A stretch of 64,000 nucleotides of DNA from Sphingorhabdus wooponensis (GTDB taxonomy: Bacteria > Pseudomonadota > Alphaproteobacteria > Sphingomonadales > Sphingomonadaceae). A program made the position numbers and the translations under genes. Position 1 is the first letter of the stretch. Every line of letters starts with the position of its first letter. Under the pieces are notes generated by a model. It was given only the letters and a program-made list of their open reading frames with translations. It searched no databases and was not told where the DNA came from. Positions 23,633 to 32,881 of this stretch are shown here, piece after piece. Where the stretch lies: assembly GCF_003933235.1 (NCBI RefSeq), contig NZ_RWJI01000001.1, positions 440,001-504,000 of the forward strand. Direction: 5' to 3'.

Positions 23633-24538
23633 ATGCCATCCGGTCTTGCTGCTTTACTCGATGATATCGCCACAATCGCAAAAGTGGCTGCTGCGTCGGT
23701 CGATGATGTCGCGGCGGCAGCGGGCAAGGCAGGAAGCAAGGCCGCAGGGGTTGTCATCGACGATACCGCCGTGACGCCGCAATATGTCACGGGTTTCACG
23801 CCTGACCGTGAATTGCCCATCATCTGGCGCATTGCCAAGGGCTCATTCTTTAACAAGCTGGTGATCATCTTGCCGGTTGCCCTGTTGCTCAGCCTGTTTT
23901 TGCCATGGGCGATTACGCCAATCCTGATGCTGGGCGGCGCCTATCTGTGCTTTGAAGGCGCGGAAAAGGTGTGGGAGAAAATCGCGCCCCATGAGGAAGA
24001 GAGTCTCCTCGAAGAACTGGCTGAGCTGACCAGCAGCGAACATGAAGCGGCGATGGTTAAAGGCGCAGTGCGCACAGATTTCATATTGTCCGCTGAAATC
24101 ATGGCAATTGCCTTGAACGAAGTGAAAGGCCTTGCGGAAACATCGATCTGGCTGGAGGCTGGGACATTGGCCTTTGTCGCTATCGTCATTACCATCGCGG
24201 TCTATGGCGTGGTTGGCTTGATCGTGAAAATGGACGATATCGGCCTGTCGTTGGCACAGCGCGAAAACGGAGGGTCACAAGCCATTGGCCGCGCGCTTGT
24301 AAAGGGCATGCCTAAATTGCTCGCCGCCTTGTCCACTATCGGCACAGCCGCGATGCTATGGGTGGGCGGACAGATCATCGTCCACGGCTTTGGCATCCAT
24401 CCAGAGGAATTTTTGGGCCTCTATGAAGGCGCGCTGGCATGGGTCGCAGATGCGGCGATGAGCGGCGTTGTGGGCCTCGCCATCGGCGCGGTGATAGTGT
24501 TGGCGCATCACATACTTGCTAAGCGCAAGGCGCGTTGA
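23633..24538 (+). CDS. DUF808 family inner-membrane protein (YedI-like)
   Basis: A 301-residue membrane protein of the DUF808/YedI family. The N-terminus MPSGLAALLDDIATIAKVAAASVDDVAAAAGKAG is diagnostic: a soluble helix with repeated Ala/Asp. It is followed by GVVIDDTAVTPQYV and about six transmembrane segments. Its cellular role is not established. ATG 23633 is preceded by AGGA at good spacing; an upstream in-frame ATG at 23588 adds no family sequence. Base composition is like the rest of the chromosome, unlike the DUF262 gene next to it. It ends 38 bases before the tRNA-Trp 3' end. Confidence 0.85.
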   Translation: MPSGLAALLDDIATIAKVAAASVDDVAAAAGKAGSKAAGVVIDDTAVTPQYVTGFTPDRELPIIWRIAKGSFFNKLVIILPVALLLSLFLPWAITPILMLGGAYLCFEGAEKVWEKIAPHEEESLLEELAELTSSEHEAAMVKGAVRTDFILSAEIMAIALNEVKGLAETSIWLEAGTLAFVAIVITIAVYGVVGLIVKMDDIGLSLAQRENGGSQAIGRALVKGMPKLLAALSTIGTAAMLWVGGQIIVHGFGIHPEEFLGLYEGALAWVADAAMSGVVGLAIGAVIVLAHHILAKRKAR

Positions 24539-24576
24539 GACTGAAGCCAGTCACCATTTCTAAATAGGAAAGAAAA

Positions 24577-24652
24577 TGGCAGGAGTTGGGGGACTCGAAC
24601 CCACGACCCTCGGTTTTGGAGACCGATGCTCTACCAACTGAGCTAAACTCCT
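24577..24652 (-). tRNA. tRNA-Trp (CCA)
   Basis: A 76-base cloverleaf on the minus strand: acceptor AGGAGTT paired with AACTCCT, discriminator G, encoded CCA end, D-arm GCTC..GAGC, anticodon stem TCGGT/ACCGA with loop CTCCAAA (anticodon CCA), and T-arm GTGGG-TTCGAGT-CCCCC with one non-standard pair. tRNA-Trp is often found just upstream of secE; here it is on the same strand as secE but separated by two plus-strand genes. Confidence 0.97.
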
Positions 24653-24731
24653 GCACTCCGCTTTTCAGCGAAGAAGGGTGCCCTTAACGCCGATATGCGA
24701 ACGGGGCAAGTCTGCTTTCGACAATATCGCG

Positions 24732-26105
24732 CTAGAAGCTCATCTCAGCATAGACGCGCGACACATCGCCGCCCCATTCGCCGTGATATTTCTCCAATAA
24801 CATTTCGGACAGGGTTTTGCCGCTGGCGACGATTTCGCGCAGCGGGTCGAGATAGCCGGTTTCATTGTCACCGCTGGCGTTCAGGCAATTCCGCGCTGCC
24901 AAGCCAGATGACGAAATGTCGAGAATCCGTCCCGCCAAATCCAGCAACTTACCGCCGCCCGGTATCGCGGCGTTTAGGCCTTGTGCGGGTACAGCGCTGC
25001 GCAGCGCCTCGCGCTCTTCCATCGTCCAATGTTTGACCTCGTCCCATGCGGCATCAAGCGCGCCTTGATCATAGAGCAAACCGACCCAGAAAGCAGGGAG
25101 TGCACAGATACGGTTCCAAGGGCCACCATCGGCACCGCGCATTTCGAGGAAGCTCTTCAACCGCACTTCAGGAAAGGCAGTGGACATATGGTCTTCCCAG
25201 TCGCTGACCGTGGGCTTTTCACCCGGTAGCACGGACAGTTCGCCTTTTAGGAAGTCGCGGAAATCAAGGCCCGCCGCATCGATATATTTGCCGTCGCGAT
25301 AGACAAAATACATCGGCACTTTGAGCATATAATCGACATATTGTTCATAACCGAAATTGGCGTCGAACACGAACGGCAACATGCCCGTGCGCTGTGGATC
25401 GGTATCGGACCAGATATGGCTGCGGTAGGACAAATATCCGTTTGGCTTGCCTTCCAAGAACGGTGAATTGGCGAACAAAGCGGTGGCCAAAGGTTGTAGC
25501 GCCAGCGATGTGCGGAATTTATGCGCCATGTCGGCTTCGCTCGCATAATCGAGATTAACCTGAATCGTGCACGTGCGCAGCATCATGTCGAGGCCCATGC
25601 TGCCAACGCGTGGCATATGCCGCAGCATGATGTCATAGCGCCCCTTGGGCATGATCGGTAGTTCGGCGCGCGTCTTGTCGGGCCACAGGCCTAATCCCAA
25701 AAAGCTGGTGTTGGTCTTGTCGCCAATGGCCTTTACCTGTTTCAAATGCCGGCCGGTTTCGGCGCAGGTCTGGTGCAGGTTTTCCAACGGCGCGCCCGAT
25801 AGTTCGAGTTGGCCGGCAGGCTCAAGGCTGATGGCACCGTCGCTGCCGGTCATCGCGATAACCTTGCCGTTTTCGTATACCGGTTCCCAACCAAATTCGG
25901 TCATTGCCATTAACAATTCGCGAATACCGCCTGGTTCATCATAAGATGGGGCATGATGATCGGCACGATTATACACGAATTTTTCATGTTCGGTGCCAAT
26001 GCGCCAGCGATCCTTGGGCTTTTCACCCTTGGCAATTGCGGCGACCAATTGATCGCGCGTTTCGATGACGGGATCTTTGCGGTTGGAAACGGTTTTTGTG
26101 CTCAT
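24732..26105 (-). CDS. gshA: Glutamate-cysteine ligase (plant/alphaproteobacterial type)
   Basis: A 457-residue enzyme for the first step of glutathione synthesis, joining glutamate and cysteine with ATP. It belongs to the GCS2-like class shared with plants: RDQLVAAIAKGEKPKDRWRIGTEHEKFVY (N-terminal Glu/ATP site with the EHEK motif), GDKTNTSFLGLGLWPD, MRTCTIQVNLDYASEADM and SYRSHIWSDTDPQRTG. Length is normal. It is divergent in genome position from gshB (57.2 kb), as usual for non-enteric bacteria. It is the first gene upstream of tRNA-Trp on this strand. Confidence 0.95.
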   Translation of the reverse strand: MSTKTVSNRKDPVIETRDQLVAAIAKGEKPKDRWRIGTEHEKFVYNRADHHAPSYDEPGGIRELLMAMTEFGWEPVYENGKVIAMTGSDGAISLEPAGQLELSGAPLENLHQTCAETGRHLKQVKAIGDKTNTSFLGLGLWPDKTRAELPIMPKGRYDIMLRHMPRVGSMGLDMMLRTCTIQVNLDYASEADMAHKFRTSLALQPLATALFANSPFLEGKPNGYLSYRSHIWSDTDPQRTGMLPFVFDANFGYEQYVDYMLKVPMYFVYRDGKYIDAAGLDFRDFLKGELSVLPGEKPTVSDWEDHMSTAFPEVRLKSFLEMRGADGGPWNRICALPAFWVGLLYDQGALDAAWDEVKHWTMEEREALRSAVPAQGLNAAIPGGGKLLDLAGRILDISSSGLAARNCLNASGDNETGYLDPLREIVASGKTLSEMLLEKYHGEWGGDVSRVYAEMSF

Positions 26106-26194
26106 CGCGCGGGTTTAGAAATGTCGCGGCGATATTGCCAGTAGATTAATGTTATCGCGTTATGCCCTGATAAGCTGCAAAATCTCGGCATAGG

Positions 26195-26938
26195 CTAAAC
26201 TGCCCAGTCGCCATTTTTGGCCATCCAAATGGATATTGCGGATATGGCGGCGGTGTCGGCGCGCAATATGCGCGGGCCGAGAGACACGGGACGCGCATAT
26301 GGAAGCGCGCGAATAAAAGCATTCTCGCTATCGGTGAAGCCGCCTTCGGGCCCAATCAATATCGCCGCTGGGCCATCGCCTATGGCGTCCAAAAAGGGTT
26401 CGCCGCCACGTTCATCACAAAAATATAGACTGCGGTCGGCGGGCCAATTCTTTAACAGCGCATCCAGTTTCGTCAGCGGGGCAATTTGCGGCAAGGCGGT
26501 GCGTTCGCATTGCTCTGCCGCCTCAATCATATGGGCGCGCAGGCGGTCGTCCTTAACCTTATCGACCACACAACGCGCGGTTAGCACGGGGATAAAACGC
26601 GCCACACCTAATTCGCACGCCTTTTCGGCAATCCAGTCAAAGCGGTCTTTTTTAATCAAAGCTTGGGCAATCCACAGATCAGGTGTTGTTTCGCGGTCGC
26701 GGAGCTTTGCCTCGACGGTCAGGTCAAGGTCGCGCTTGCCGACGCGCGTGACGGTTGCGAGATACTCGCCCGAAACATCGTCGAACAATTTGACCGGCGC
26801 ACCTTCTTTCAGACGCATCACACCCAATAGATAATGCGCGCTATTGCCGGATATGTTCAGGGTCGCACCAAGCGTCAGCACTTGTTCCACAAACAAGCGC
26901 GGTGTGGATTTTGGGGGCCAGGCTGGTGTTGCGGGCAT
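26195..26938 (-). CDS. rsmE: 16S rRNA (uracil(1498)-N(3))-methyltransferase
   Basis: A 247-residue SPOUT-fold methyltransferase that modifies U1498 of 16S rRNA. The N-terminal PUA-like domain begins PRLFVEQV and includes HYLLGVMRLKEGAPVKLFD. The C-terminal SPOUT knot has AILIGPEGGFTDSE and the terminal LGPRILRADTAA, both signature sequences. ATG 26938 was chosen over ATG 26947 because MPATPAWPPKSTPRLFV matches relatives. It is divergent from ubiA and followed by gshA on the same strand. Confidence 0.96.
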   Translation of the reverse strand: MPATPAWPPKSTPRLFVEQVLTLGATLNISGNSAHYLLGVMRLKEGAPVKLFDDVSGEYLATVTRVGKRDLDLTVEAKLRDRETTPDLWIAQALIKKDRFDWIAEKACELGVARFIPVLTARCVVDKVKDDRLRAHMIEAAEQCERTALPQIAPLTKLDALLKNWPADRSLYFCDERGGEPFLDAIGDGPAAILIGPEGGFTDSENAFIRALPYARPVSLGPRILRADTAAISAISIWMAKNGDWAV

Positions 26939-27039
26939 ATGGAACATCTAACCGATAAAGCGGGCGGCGTCATCTGCGAACTTGCGCGCGTTCAACTTCG
27001 CAGATGACGTGTCGGATAAATTTTGGCAGGACTTGCGTT

Positions 27040-27951
27040 ATGTCTTCGAAACTTGTCCCTGATAGCGAATATACCGGCATCATTGCCTTGTTGCCGGTCA
27101 AGCTGCGCGCTTTGGTTCTTTTGGCGCGGTTGGACCGCCCTATTGGCTGGTGGCTGTTGTTCTGGCCCTGTATATTTGGCTTGGCGCTGTCGGGCGGTCT
27201 CTTCCCGCGCTGGGACCTTGCGCTTTGGATGCTGCTTGGCGCGGTTGTGATGCGCGGGGCAGGTTGCGTCTATAATGATATTGTCGACCGTAAGCTGGAC
27301 GCGCAGGTGGCGCGCACGGCGTCGCGGCCATTACCCAGCGGCGCGGTTAGCGTGCGCGATGCATGGGCGTTCCTGCTTAGTTTATGCGCACTTGGTCTGC
27401 TGGTGCTGTTCCAACTTCGGTGGGAGGCGCAGATTGTCGCTGTCAGCAGCATCCTCCTGGTTGCAGCCTATCCTTTTATGAAGCGCATTACGTGGTGGCC
27501 GCAAGTCTGGCTTGGGCTCGTGTTTAGCTGGGGCGCATTGGTTGGTTGGGTCGCGATCATGGGGCAGGTCAATACTGCGATGTTCTGGCTCTATGTGGGC
27601 TCGATTTTCTGGGTCGTTGGCTATGACACCATATATGCCATGCAGGACCGCGAGGATGACGCGTTGGTCGGGATTAAATCGAGCGCCTTGCGGCTGGGCG
27701 GCAGCGTCCGGCTGGGCGTGACGGTTTTCTATATCCTCACTATCACGGGCTGGGGCATGGCGATTTGGAGTGTACGGCCGGAAAAACAGGCTTTGGTTGC
27801 GCTTCTTCCGGTCGCTTTTCATTTGGGGATGCAGGTCATTTCACTAAAATCCGATGGCAGCAACGCGCTCGGCCATTTCCGTTCAAACCGCGTGGCAGGG
27901 TTGCTTGCTGCGCTTGCATTTTTGGTCGTTGGCGCGGCCGGACAATCATAA
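27040..27951 (+). CDS. ubiA: 4-hydroxybenzoate polyprenyltransferase
   Basis: A 303-residue inner-membrane prenyltransferase of ubiquinone synthesis. The first Asp-rich motif NDIVDRKLDAQVARTASRPL (beginning about residue 84) binds the polyprenyl diphosphate through Mg2+, and the second, YDTIYAMQDREDD (about 197-209), completes the site. Eight to nine hydrophobic helices are visible. ATG 27040 has AGGA nine bases upstream; an ATG at 27004 is in frame but has no site. It is followed by an aldo/keto reductase gene after 22 bases. Confidence 0.96.
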   Translation: MSSKLVPDSEYTGIIALLPVKLRALVLLARLDRPIGWWLLFWPCIFGLALSGGLFPRWDLALWMLLGAVVMRGAGCVYNDIVDRKLDAQVARTASRPLPSGAVSVRDAWAFLLSLCALGLLVLFQLRWEAQIVAVSSILLVAAYPFMKRITWWPQVWLGLVFSWGALVGWVAIMGQVNTAMFWLYVGSIFWVVGYDTIYAMQDREDDALVGIKSSALRLGGSVRLGVTVFYILTITGWGMAIWSVRPEKQALVALLPVAFHLGMQVISLKSDGSNALGHFRSNRVAGLLAALAFLVVGAAGQS

Positions 27952-27973
27952 GCTAGGGCAAAGGGAGAGAATT

Positions 27974-28993
27974 ATGGAACATCGTCGTATCGGCAAAAGC
28001 GCCATTTACGTGTCCGATATTTGCATGGGCACCATGACCTTTGGGTCGCAAACCGACGAGGCGGAGGCGCACCGCATTCTCGACAAATGTCTGGACGCGG
28101 GCATCAACTTTTTCGACACGGCGGAGGGCTATCCTGTCCCGCCCGACATAAAATGGGTTGGCCGGACAGAGGATATTGTCGGCCGCTGGATGAAGGGCAA
28201 GAACCGCGACACCATCATCATGGCGACGAAGGTTTCGGGGCCAAGCCACACATGGTTCAAATCCCCTAAGCGCGGCGGCATGACCACGCTGGATAGGCAT
28301 AATATCATCACCGCAGTCGAAGAAAGCCTGCGCCGCTTACAGACCGATTATATCGACCTGTATCAAACGCATTGGCCCGACCATGGTCTTGCCTATGACG
28401 AAACGATGGAGGTGCTCGACGAGCTGGTGCGGTCGGGCAAGGTCCGCGTTCTGGGTTGTTCGAACGAGACCAGCTATGGCCTGATGAAGTCGCTGGCGAC
28501 GTCCGAGCGGCTGGGTACGGCGCGCTATCACAGCATCCAGAATAATTTTTCGATCAACAACCGCCGGTTTGAGGATGAGCTGAAGCAAGTCTGCCGTCAG
28601 GAAGGCGTATCCCTGTTGCCCTATTCGCCGCTGGGTGGCGGCGTGTTGTCGGGCAAATATTTAGATGGCGCCCGCCCCGAAGGTGCCCGTTTTTCCCGCT
28701 ATCTCGAAATGGCCGGATCGCGTCAGGTCGAAATGGCGCAGCGTTTTGCGGGCCCCCGCGCGCTCGAAAGCACGATGCGAATTGTCGAGATTGCCAAGGA
28801 GGCAGGGATGTCGCCAGTTACATTGGCAACGGCTTGGTCAAAACAGCATGACTTTGTGGCATCCACAATTGTGGGCGTGAGCAAGGAAGATCAACTCGAC
28901 GACATCTTTGCCGCGATTGACCTGAAACTGAGCGCTGAAGTGATGACCGCGGTGCACAAGGTGACGAAAGAGATATTGTACCCGATGGGGTGA
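27974..28993 (+). CDS. Aldo/keto reductase
   Basis: A 339-residue NADPH-dependent oxidoreductase of the AKR superfamily (YajO/Tas-like branch). Catalytic features: MGTMTFGSQTDEAEAHRILDKCLDAGINFFDTAEGYP (Asp and Tyr of the tetrad), Lys in ATKVSG, and His in DLYQTHWPDHGLAYDETMEVL. The cofactor site SSNE-like region reads GCSNETSYG. AAGGGAGAGA lies before ATG 27974; the frame is open into ubiA but the extension is not AKR-like. Substrate unknown, as for most of this branch. Confidence 0.93.
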   Translation: MEHRRIGKSAIYVSDICMGTMTFGSQTDEAEAHRILDKCLDAGINFFDTAEGYPVPPDIKWVGRTEDIVGRWMKGKNRDTIIMATKVSGPSHTWFKSPKRGGMTTLDRHNIITAVEESLRRLQTDYIDLYQTHWPDHGLAYDETMEVLDELVRSGKVRVLGCSNETSYGLMKSLATSERLGTARYHSIQNNFSINNRRFEDELKQVCRQEGVSLLPYSPLGGGVLSGKYLDGARPEGARFSRYLEMAGSRQVEMAQRFAGPRALESTMRIVEIAKEAGMSPVTLATAWSKQHDFVASTIVGVSKEDQLDDIFAAIDLKLSAEVMTAVHKVTKEILYPMG

Positions 28994-29035
28994 GGGGGAT
29001 GACAGGGTGGTTACTCTAAGCCGCTTAACCAGACC

Positions 29036-30499
29036 TCAACCCATAATCTCCGTCTGCGCGTAGCCCAAAGCTTCGCCTAAAGCTTGTAGGCGGCGCGCGA
29101 CGCTGTTGGACTGTAACCGCACGGCTGAGCCGCTTAAGTGCAGGCGTAACGTCGCGCCATCGCCATCTATGCGGCTGTCAGGTAATGCGCCGCCAGTGCC
29201 GCCGTCAAGGCGGTGGGCCAAGCGGATGGCGAGACCCCAGATGACGGCTTGTGCCAGCGCGCCGGGCTTGGCCAAGGCCGTCAGCATTTCGGGCAAGGTC
29301 CGCTTTCCGGCGTGCACCGTCCACAAGGCGGCAGCGATCACCGCGCGGTCGCTGGCGCTGACTCCGGGCCAACTGCCGTCCAATGCAAGGTCAAGCGCAT
29401 GGTCCGCGCGATATTCCGGGTTCACGTTCCACACGCTGTCGGATAGCAAACACGCAACCCTGCAAAGCCGCGCGTCTTGCGCGCCTTGCCCTGCGAATAC
29501 AGGCGCAATCCATTCGGCTAACGCATCGCCGTGAAAGGGAAATCGGCCCAAGCGCGCACCTTCAAATCGGGCCGCCGCGATCAACGGGTCTTGGCTACGT
29601 TCCTCTGCGGTCAGTTGTTCGTACAACAGCCCCTCGCGCAGGCCATAGATGCTCGTTACAAGCTTGCTGGGCATTAACAGCCCGACAATGCCACTCAACA
29701 AAGCGGTCGCACTGGGCAATGCGGAGATGCGGCCAGCCGCGACGACGTTCGACCGCGTCAGCGCGTCTTTGTCTTGTACCAGCGGCGTGAGCAATTCTGG
29801 TGCCTCGGGCGGAATTTCATAATTGGATAAGATGGTCAGCGGATAGCCGGTTTCATGCATGTGCAACCGCGCAAAGGTACGCCAGGAACCGCCGATCATG
29901 TAAAAGGGCAGGCCGGTTTCAATCGGGAACGCGCTTTGGCCCATTGTCTTGGCAATATCGTCGCGCAGCATTTGGGTGATTTGTTTGGACGATTTGCCCG
30001 TCAATATGTCATGCCGTAATGTGCCAAGCGGCAAGGACACGCGTGCGCCCAATGTGCCGTCGGCTATGCGGATAAGCTCAAGGCTGCCGCCGCCAAGATC
30101 ACCGACATAGCCGTTGGCAAAAGGATTATCGCTGAGCACGCCATAGCCCGCTGCAGTGGCTTCGGCGTCGCCGTCGAGCACATCCACATTTATGCCAAGC
30201 GCGGCGGCCTTTTCGACCAACTCCTGCCCGTTTTTGGCTTCACGCGTTGCGGCGGTGGCGACCACGCGCAAGCTGTCGACCTTCATGGTGCGCGCCAGTG
30301 TTTCAAAGCGGGCCAATGCGGCCAGCGCCTTTTTCATCGTTGCCTTGTCAATTTCGCCGTCGCCCGCAAGGCAGGCGCCCAATTTTACGCGGCTTTTTTC
30401 GTTGTAAATCGGCAAAGGCGCGCGCGGCGACCCTGCATAAACCACAAGCCTGACAGTGTTGGAGCCAATATCAATGACGGCCTGACGCACCGCCCTCAT
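29036..30499 (-). CDS. ppx: Ppx/GppA exopolyphosphatase/pppGpp phosphatase family protein
   Basis: A 487-residue phosphatase of the actin-like ASKHA fold. Two phosphate-binding loops are visible: DIGSNTVRLVVYAG (residues 11-24) and GDLGGGSLELIRI (about 142-154). The N-terminal half is the Ppx/GppA domain and the C-terminal part is the helical HD-like region. Its ATG overlaps the ppk1 stop (ATGA), so polyphosphate synthesis and breakdown enzymes are made together. That context argues for exopolyphosphatase over pppGpp hydrolase, though many members do both. Confidence 0.92.
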   Translation of the reverse strand: MRAVRQAVIDIGSNTVRLVVYAGSPRAPLPIYNEKSRVKLGACLAGDGEIDKATMKKALAALARFETLARTMKVDSLRVVATAATREAKNGQELVEKAAALGINVDVLDGDAEATAAGYGVLSDNPFANGYVGDLGGGSLELIRIADGTLGARVSLPLGTLRHDILTGKSSKQITQMLRDDIAKTMGQSAFPIETGLPFYMIGGSWRTFARLHMHETGYPLTILSNYEIPPEAPELLTPLVQDKDALTRSNVVAAGRISALPSATALLSGIVGLLMPSKLVTSIYGLREGLLYEQLTAEERSQDPLIAAARFEGARLGRFPFHGDALAEWIAPVFAGQGAQDARLCRVACLLSDSVWNVNPEYRADHALDLALDGSWPGVSASDRAVIAAALWTVHAGKRTLPEMLTALAKPGALAQAVIWGLAIRLAHRLDGGTGGALPDSRIDGDGATLRLHLSGSAVRLQSNSVARRLQALGEALGYAQTEIMG

Positions 30500-32646
30500 C
30501 TTTGTCGGACAAGGCTCAAAGTTGGAACCTTCTTGTCATCTGCGAGCGCGCCGCCACGTCCCGAAAGCGACGCATTTGTCATGAAATAATGATGCAGATT
30601 AAATGGCATGCTACCCGCTTTTACCCTTTCATAGCGTCCGTCCGAACGCAGCATCCAGCTTTGCTGGTTGTCGAGCAGGTTTGCAACCATAACCTGATCC
30701 AGGATCTGATCATGCACGGTCGGGTTCTCAATCGGTAGCATATATTCGACGCGGCGGTCGAAATTGCGCGACATCCAGTCGGCCGAGGAGATGAAAACCT
30801 TCGCCTCACGATTGGGTAAATCCGCGCCATTGCCCATCGCCCAGATGCGGCTATGTTCCAAGAAGCGGCCGACGACCGATTTCACCCTGATGCGCGAAGA
30901 CATGCCCTTCACACCGGGGCGCAAACAACAAATACCACGCACGACAAGGTCGATTTCCACACCAGCTTCGCTTGCCTCATATAATTTGTCGATGACCGCT
31001 TTATCCACCAGCGAGTTGAGCTTGGCCCAAATTGCGCCGGGCCGCCCAGCGGCAACATGGGCGATTTCATCGTCAATTAAAGACATGATTTTTTCGCGCA
31101 GGCCAAGCGGGCTCATGGTCAACAGTTTGAGTTCCGATGGCGGAATATAGCCGGTGATATAATTGAAAATCTGTCCGGCATCATGGCCGACGCGCGGGTC
31201 GGCGGTGAAGAAGCTGATGTCGGTATATACTTTGGCGGTGATAGGGTGATAATTCCCCGTGCCCAAATGGCAATATGTGCGGAACCCATCCGCCTCCCGC
31301 CGGACGACCAAGGAAATTTTTGCGTGCGTCTTCATATCTACAAAGCCGTAGACGACCTGAACGCCGGAATTTTCCAATTGCGACGCCCAATGGAGGTTTT
31401 GTTCTTCGTCAAACCGCGCTTTCAGTTCGACAATTGCGGTGACCGATTTTCCGGCTTCTGCGGCCTCACACAAGGCGCGGATGACGGCGGACTGTTTGCC
31501 GGCGCGATATAATGTCTGTTTGATGGCGACAACGTCCGGGTCGAGTGCGGCTTGTTGCAAGAAGGCGAGCACGACGTCGAAGCTTTCATAGGGGTGGTGG
31601 ATGACGATGTCTTTTTGGCTGATCGCCGAAAAACAATCGCCATCATGTTCCATAATCCGTTCGGGAAAGCGCGGGGAATAAGGAGGGAATTTAAGGGTGG
31701 GGCGGTCTTCATCCACCAATTGGCTCAAATCGCCAATACCCAAAAAGCCAACGGTTTCGACAACAATGGACGCGCCTGCGCCAAGTTCGGAGCGGATCAA
31801 TGCCGCCAATTCATTGGGTAGGCCTTTTTCCAGCTTTAGCCGGATAATCCGCCCGCGACGGCGGCGTTTAATCGCGCTACGGAAATAACGGACAAGGTCT
31901 TCGGCCTCTTCCTCCACTTCGATATCGCTGTCGCGGATAATGCGGAACGCGCCAGCCGCGATGAGCCGATAATCGGGAAACATTTGTCCGACGAAATGCT
32001 TGATCAACGCCTCTATAGTCACAAAACGCGTGCCGGGACCGGGTAGCCGGACAAAGCGGGCCAGCGATTGGGGAATTAAGACCAATTGCCTTACAACTTC
32101 GCCATCATCCTTGCGGCGCATATCGAAAATGAGGCTAAGGCCCTGATTGGGGATGAAGGGAAAAGGATGGGCAGGGTCAAGCGCTTGCGGGGTCAGCACG
32201 GGTAAGATCTGCTCGCGGAAATATTTGCTAACCGCAGCTTGGTGGCTTTTGGCAATCGCCGAAGGCTCGATGATTTTAATGCCCGCTTTGGCCAATTCGC
32301 CCATCAGCTTGCGCCACAATTTCTGTTGCTGGATCATGAGCCGGTCAGCCGCGGCGACGGTGTCGGCAAGCTGTTCGGACGCTGTGCGGCCATCAATCGA
32401 TAGTTCCTCGATTTTCCGTTGCTGCTGCCCGCGCAGGCCAGCCACACGAACCATGAAAAATTCATCCAAGTTCGTCCCCGAAATCGATAGAAAGCGCAGG
32501 CGCTCCAGCAATGGATGCGCGGGGTTGGATGCTTCTTCCAACACGCGCTCATTAAATTTTAACCACGACAGCTCACGGTTGAAATAGCGCGCATCCGACG
32601 GCGTTTTGTGGGCTTTCAATCTGCTTGGGCTTGGCACGGACTTCAC
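30496..32646 (-). CDS. ppk1: Polyphosphate kinase 1
   Basis: A 716-residue PPK1 that polymerises the gamma-phosphate of ATP into polyphosphate. The N-terminal helical domain (YFNRELSWLKFNERVLEEA), the head domain and two PLD-like C-terminal domains are present. The autophosphorylated histidine is in LGTGNYHPITA, and the second catalytic His lies in DMKTHAKISLV. Standard length. It is the first gene of a two-gene operon with ppx and starts on ATG 32646. A 235-bp spacer containing a degenerate repeat end separates it from the next, divergent gene. Confidence 0.97.
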   Translation of the reverse strand: MKSVPSPSRLKAHKTPSDARYFNRELSWLKFNERVLEEASNPAHPLLERLRFLSISGTNLDEFFMVRVAGLRGQQQRKIEELSIDGRTASEQLADTVAAADRLMIQQQKLWRKLMGELAKAGIKIIEPSAIAKSHQAAVSKYFREQILPVLTPQALDPAHPFPFIPNQGLSLIFDMRRKDDGEVVRQLVLIPQSLARFVRLPGPGTRFVTIEALIKHFVGQMFPDYRLIAAGAFRIIRDSDIEVEEEAEDLVRYFRSAIKRRRRGRIIRLKLEKGLPNELAALIRSELGAGASIVVETVGFLGIGDLSQLVDEDRPTLKFPPYSPRFPERIMEHDGDCFSAISQKDIVIHHPYESFDVVLAFLQQAALDPDVVAIKQTLYRAGKQSAVIRALCEAAEAGKSVTAIVELKARFDEEQNLHWASQLENSGVQVVYGFVDMKTHAKISLVVRREADGFRTYCHLGTGNYHPITAKVYTDISFFTADPRVGHDAGQIFNYITGYIPPSELKLLTMSPLGLREKIMSLIDDEIAHVAAGRPGAIWAKLNSLVDKAVIDKLYEASEAGVEIDLVVRGICCLRPGVKGMSSRIRVKSVVGRFLEHSRIWAMGNGADLPNREAKVFISSADWMSRNFDRRVEYMLPIENPTVHDQILDQVMVANLLDNQQSWMLRSDGRYERVKAGSMPFNLHHYFMTNASLSGRGGALADDKKVPTLSLVRQR

Positions 32647-32820
32647 GAAAAAATTCCTTCTTCAACAGCTCAGGCGCGGTGCCATGGAAACATTACATAT
32701 TTACGGCAGCAGAAACGCTAACTGTAACAGCATTGTTGCGTAAATGTTATTGTTGTTGTCGAACATATTGCAGCATCGGCTTTAAGGTCAGGTGAATCCA
32801 ACTTTGTGGTCTAAAGCCAA

Positions 32821-32848
32821 AAGGTGAATTTATGTGGTCCTGACCCTA
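32821..32848. repeat. Solo terminal repeat of the MITE family
   Basis: The 28 bases AAGGTG...TGACCCTA match the left terminal repeat of the element at 34628-34894 (as reverse complement) in 26 of 28 positions. A possible eroded opposite end, TAAGGTCAGG with AATCCAACTT, lies at 32783-32803. This is therefore either a single end or an internally deleted copy. It lies 34 bases before the start of the PaaI-like thioesterase. The rest of the 32647-32881 gap has no visible gene. Confidence 0.7.
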
Positions 32849-32881
32849 GACAGTTTCTGTTGCTTCGCGCATGATGATTAC

